A DNA stretch of 7,720 nucleotides, taken from Desulfobacterales bacterium C00003106. Lineage in GTDB: Bacteria > Desulfobacterota > Desulfobacteria > Desulfobacterales > C00003106. The stretch covers positions 3,650 to 11,369 of the forward strand of contig MAXM01000082.1 in assembly GCA_001751015.1 (NCBI GenBank), given 5' to 3'. Both the position numbers and the translations under genes were made by a program. Under the pieces are notes generated by a model that saw only the letters and a list, made by a program, of their open reading frames with translations, did no database searches and had not been told where the DNA came from. Below are positions 5,342-7,720 of the stretch, piece after piece. Every line of letters begins with the position of its first letter. Positions within the stretch are counted from its first letter, which is position 1.

Positions 5342-6601
5342 ATGATGAGTATTGTTGAAAAAGTTGATCCTGAGATGGCTGATGCTATCCGGCTCGAGGT
5401 TGAGCGTCAGTCGAACAAACTTGATCTGATTGCCTCGGAAAATATCGCAAGTCCTGCTGTAATGGCCACACAGGCAAGTGTGCTTGCCAACAAGTATGCA
5501 GAAGGGTATCCTGACAGGCGCTATTACGGCGGGTGTCAATACGTTGATCTTGCGGAGAAGCTTGCAATAGAACGTGCGTGCAAACTCTTTGATTGCAAGT
5601 GCGCCAATGTTCAGCCGCATTCAGGTTCTCAGGCAAACATGGCGGTCTACTTCTCTTTTCTGAAACCCGGTGATACGATCCTCGGCATGGACCTCTCGCA
5701 TGGAGGGCATCTTAGCCACGGAAGTCCCGTAAATTTTTCCGGCAAGCTCTTTCGCAGCCATTTCTACAGGCTTGACCGCGACACAGGGACCATTGATTAC
5801 GAAGCCGTCGAGTCTCTCGCAAAAGAATGCCGGCCAAAGATGATTATAGCCGGGGCCAGCGCCTATCCGAGGATTATCGATTTTGAATCATTCAGTCGCA
5901 TTGCCAAAGAGGTAGGCGCCTATTTAGTGGTTGACATGGCCCACATAGCAGGCCTTGTGGCGGCAGGTGTACATCCTTCACCCATACCGCATGCCGATTT
6001 TGTGACATCAACAACACACAAGACCTTGAGAGGACCACGAGGCGGGCTGATACTGACCGACAGAGAGGACTTTGGCAGAAAAATAAACAGCGAAATATTC
6101 CCGGGGATACAGGGGGGACCTCTCATGCATGTAATCGCCGCCAAAGGAGTGGCGTTTAAAGAAGCCCTTTCCCCCGAGTTCAGGGTGTATCAGTCGCAGG
6201 TCATAAAGAATGCCGCTGTGTTGGCTGAGGAACTGATGGGTGCCGGGGTCAACCTGGTATCCGGCGGCACTGATAATCATTTGATGCTGCTTGACCTGAC
6301 AAACCTTGATATTACAGGAAAAGAAGCGGAGAACGCGCTTGATCACGCCAGGATTACCGTAAACAAAAACACAATCCCTTTTGAAACAAGAAACCCGTTT
6401 GTTACGAGCGGGATACGCATCGGGACACCTTCTGTGACCACGCGCGGCATGAAAGAACCCGAGATGCAGGCCATCGGCAAGTTGATCGTAAAAATACTGA
6501 AGAATATGGACAAAGAGGATATTCTTTCTTCTGTTGAGAAGAAAGTACGCGAGTTGTGTAAGGCATTTCCAATATATCCTGAGGGGGGTGGACTTTTTTG
6601 A
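5342..6601 (+). CDS. glyA: Serine hydroxymethyltransferase
   Basis: This PLP enzyme converts serine and tetrahydrofolate to glycine and 5,10-methylene-tetrahydrofolate, the one-carbon donor for thymidylate and purines. The 419 residues match bacterial GlyA. LIASEN (29-34) and NKYAEGYPDRRYYGG (50-64) form the substrate and folate entrance. D198 and H201 in VVDMAHIAG contact PLP, K227 in TSTTHKTLRGPRGG is the Schiff-base lysine, and R359 in SGIRIGTP binds the substrate carboxylate. Two consecutive ATGs (5342, 5345) can start the protein; the nearest ribosome-binding candidate AGGA (5323-5326) is further away than usual, so initiation may be modest. The 49-base gap after rpiB has no terminator. 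The stop TGA (6599-6601) overlaps the TTG start of the next gene. Confidence 0.97.
   Translation: MMSIVEKVDPEMADAIRLEVERQSNKLDLIASENIASPAVMATQASVLANKYAEGYPDRRYYGGCQYVDLAEKLAIERACKLFDCKCANVQPHSGSQANMAVYFSFLKPGDTILGMDLSHGGHLSHGSPVNFSGKLFRSHFYRLDRDTGTIDYEAVESLAKECRPKMIIAGASAYPRIIDFESFSRIAKEVGAYLVVDMAHIAGLVAAGVHPSPIPHADFVTSTTHKTLRGPRGGLILTDREDFGRKINSEIFPGIQGGPLMHVIAAKGVAFKEALSPEFRVYQSQVIKNAAVLAEELMGAGVNLVSGGTDNHLMLLDLTNLDITGKEAENALDHARITVNKNTIPFETRNPFVTSGIRIGTPSVTTRGMKEPEMQAIGKLIVKILKNMDKEDILSSVEKKVRELCKAFPIYPEGGGLF
6581..6588 (+). promoter_or_regulatory. Ribosome-binding site inside glyA deciding the deaminase TTG start
   Basis: GAGGGGGG lies within the last glyA codons (encoding the Glu-Gly-Gly-Gly tail) nine bases before TTG 6598. 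It supports initiation at that TTG, which overlaps the glyA stop as TTGA, and implies translational coupling of the deaminase to glyA. Confidence 0.6.
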
Positions 6602-7062
6602 GTCGGCCCACATGGAAAGAATATTTCATGGAGATCGCCATTCTGGTGTCGAGACGTTCCACGTGCCGGAGACGCCATGTGGGTGCCGTCATAGTAAAAG
6701 ATAAGCGTGTCCTTGCCACCGGTTACAATGGAGCGCCTTCAGGCCTGAAACATTGCCTTGACATCGGATGCCTGAGAGAAGACCTGGACATACCCTCAGG
6801 GGAAAGGCATGAGCTTTGCCGCGGGCTGCACGCCGAGCAAAATGTGATTATCCAGGCGGCTTATCATGGGGTCTCCATAAAAGGGTCTGTTCTTTACTGC
6901 ACGAATCTTCCCTGCTCTATCTGCGCCAAGATGCTGATAAATGCAGGGATCAAGGAAATCCTGTATCTTGACGGATATGCTGATAGAATGACAGAAGATA
7001 TGCTGGATGAGGCACGGATCAGGCTAACCATGGTCCCCATGGCAAAAAGAGGCAAACAGTGA
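6598..7062 (+). CDS. dCMP deaminase family protein (ComEB-like)
   Basis: It probably deaminates dCMP to dUMP, the substrate of thymidylate synthase. The 154 residues carry the zinc-dependent cytidine/deoxycytidylate deaminase signature: H78-A-E80-Q-N and PCSIC (105-109), with H78, C106 and C109 as zinc ligands and E80 as the proton shuttle. Further Cys and His residues (C23, C53, C58, H71, C74) sit where dCMP deaminases often bind a second, structural zinc; I have not assigned exact ligands. VGAVIVKDKRVLATGYNGAPSG (28-49) is the standard substrate-side segment. The TTG start overlaps the glyA stop and the TGA stop overlaps the GTG of nrdR, so three genes are translationally linked. In this order, as known from Geobacter-like genomes, it is annotated as dCMP deaminase. 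ComEB is the Bacillus name for a homologue; no competence role is implied. Confidence 0.92.
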   Translation: MSRPTWKEYFMEIAILVSRRSTCRRRHVGAVIVKDKRVLATGYNGAPSGLKHCLDIGCLREDLDIPSGERHELCRGLHAEQNVIIQAAYHGVSIKGSVLYCTNLPCSICAKMLINAGIKEILYLDGYADRMTEDMLDEARIRLTMVPMAKRGKQ

Positions 7063-7532
7063 AATGTCCCTATTGCGGAGATCTCAACAACAAGGTCATC
7101 GATTCGAGAGCCAGCAAGGATGACAATGCGGTGAGACGGAGAAGAGAGTGCCTCTCCTGCTCACACCGGTTCACCACCTATGAAAGACTGGAAGAGCAGC
7201 CTATCATGCTGATCAAGAAAGACGGGAGACGCGAGGTCTTTGACCGGAATAAGATCCTTGCAGGGATACAAAAGGCATGCCAGAAGCGTCCAATCAGCAT
7301 AAATACCATTGAAGAGTTTGTTGATGATCTGGAGCGAAAGCTCTATGATACATGTGAAAAAGAGATTGCGAGTTCGTTTATCGGAGAGCACGTGATGGAA
7401 AAACTTCACGTCCTGGATCCGGTTGCCTACGTGCGATTTGCCTCGGTTTACAGGGAATTCAGGAATGTAAACGATTTTGTAGGCGAGCTGAAGAATTTCC
7501 TGAACGGGCAAAAAGAGGACAACAAGTCCTGA
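7059..7532 (+). CDS. nrdR: Transcriptional repressor NrdR (zinc ribbon plus ATP-cone)
   Basis: NrdR binds NrdR boxes and represses ribonucleotide reductase operons according to the ATP/dATP level sensed by its ATP-cone. The 157 residues are typical. The N-terminal zinc ribbon has C3, C6, C31 and C34, with the basic RRRREC segment (26-31) and RFTTYER (37-43). The ATP-cone spans about 46-136, starting IMLIKKDGRREVFDRNKI and ending near VAYVRFASVYREF. The start is GTG at 7059, overlapping the deaminase stop (GTGA); the resulting MKCPYCG is the invariant family start, so this choice is secure. Linkage with a dCMP deaminase and GlyA places it in a dNTP-balance module. I found no recognisable NrdR box in the window, so its targets lie elsewhere. 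In related genomes ribD often comes next, beyond the right edge. Confidence 0.96.
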   Translation: MKCPYCGDLNNKVIDSRASKDDNAVRRRRECLSCSHRFTTYERLEEQPIMLIKKDGRREVFDRNKILAGIQKACQKRPISINTIEEFVDDLERKLYDTCEKEIASSFIGEHVMEKLHVLDPVAYVRFASVYREFRNVNDFVGELKNFLNGQKEDNKS

Positions 7533-7635
7533 ATATCTAAGAGATCTTTGATAATCGTGGGCATCCTTCATAATTAGCCCAAAGTAGTTTACACTTTTAA
7601 GGGTAAGATACCTCAAAAAATATGATCTGTGCGCA

Positions 7636-7715
7636 TAGCTGTTAGCCGTTAGCTTTTAGCTTAATACTCCGTTTTTATACAAAATTTTTGCCTAATAGCT
7701 AACGGCTGACAGCTA
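7636..7715 (+). repeat. Inverted repeat built of tandem 7-base units
   Basis: The left arm is four head-to-tail heptamers: TAGCTGT (7636-7642), TAGCCGT (7643-7649), TAGCTTT (7650-7656) and TAGCTTA (7657-7663). The right arm, read on the minus strand from 7715, is TAGCTGT, CAGCCGT, TAGCTAT (down to 7695). The outer 21 bases of each arm thus match at 19 positions, and one of the two mismatches is a G-U wobble in RNA. The 38-base centre (7657-7694) is AT-rich with T- and A-runs. It begins about 100 bases after nrdR and may extend past the window. It looks like a mobile, REP- or MITE-like intergenic repeat. As RNA it would form a strong hairpin and might end or protect the nrdR transcript. Confidence 0.75.
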
Positions 7716-7720
7716 ATGGC

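Noticed and set aside
7558..7581. TGGGC...GCCCA stem after nrdR as a terminator
   Set aside because: It has five pairs, a 14-base loop and no following T-run. The larger inverted repeat further downstream is a better candidate for the transcript end.
7636..7720. CRISPR array
   Set aside because: The repeat unit is 7 bases with no spacers, and the arms are inverted rather than direct.

Overview
The window is a compact, all-plus-strand stretch of core metabolism from a bacterium. The order fabG–acpP–fabF–rpiB–glyA–(dCMP deaminase)–nrdR is one I know from Geobacter-like and syntrophic Desulfobacterota (former Deltaproteobacteria). An electron-transfer flavoprotein (ETF) of the electron-bifurcating type, whose alpha subunit carries an N-terminal ferredoxin domain, also points to an anaerobe. 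This placement is inference from gene order and family type; no marker RNA gene is present.

Layout: positions 1-53 hold the last codons of an unidentified upstream gene that probably overlaps etfB. etfB (50-838) encodes the ETF beta subunit. A 429-base spacer (839-1267) with no credible ORF follows; it becomes AT-rich toward its 3' end and holds a candidate promoter and a perfect 8+8 inverted repeat just before etfA. etfA (1268-2464) encodes the ferredoxin-fused alpha subunit. Four bases later begins a type II fatty-acid-synthesis block: fabG (2469-3218), acpP (3260-3487) and fabF (3566-4810). rpiB (probably 4846-5292), glyA (5342-6601), a dCMP-deaminase-family gene (6598-7062) and nrdR (7059-7532) follow with little or no spacing. 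The window ends in a near-perfect inverted repeat built of 7-base units (7636-7715).

How the genes fit together: EtfAB would pass electrons between an acyl-CoA dehydrogenase, NAD(H) and, if it bifurcates, ferredoxin. FabG, ACP and FabF provide the beta-ketoacyl reduction, the acyl carrier and the elongating condensation of fatty-acid synthesis. RpiB supplies ribose 5-phosphate. GlyA makes glycine and one-carbon folate, which thymidylate synthesis needs. The deaminase would make dUMP, the thymidylate precursor. NrdR represses ribonucleotide reductase genes. The second half is therefore a nucleotide and one-carbon supply module joined to a membrane-lipid module.

The individual genes look ordinary and intact. 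The points worth a second look are the physical split of etfB from etfA, the tight coupling of etfA to fabG, the regulatory-looking spacer, an unusual FAD-loop sequence in EtfA, and the heptamer-based inverted repeat at the right edge. I found no clear evidence of a wholly new system.
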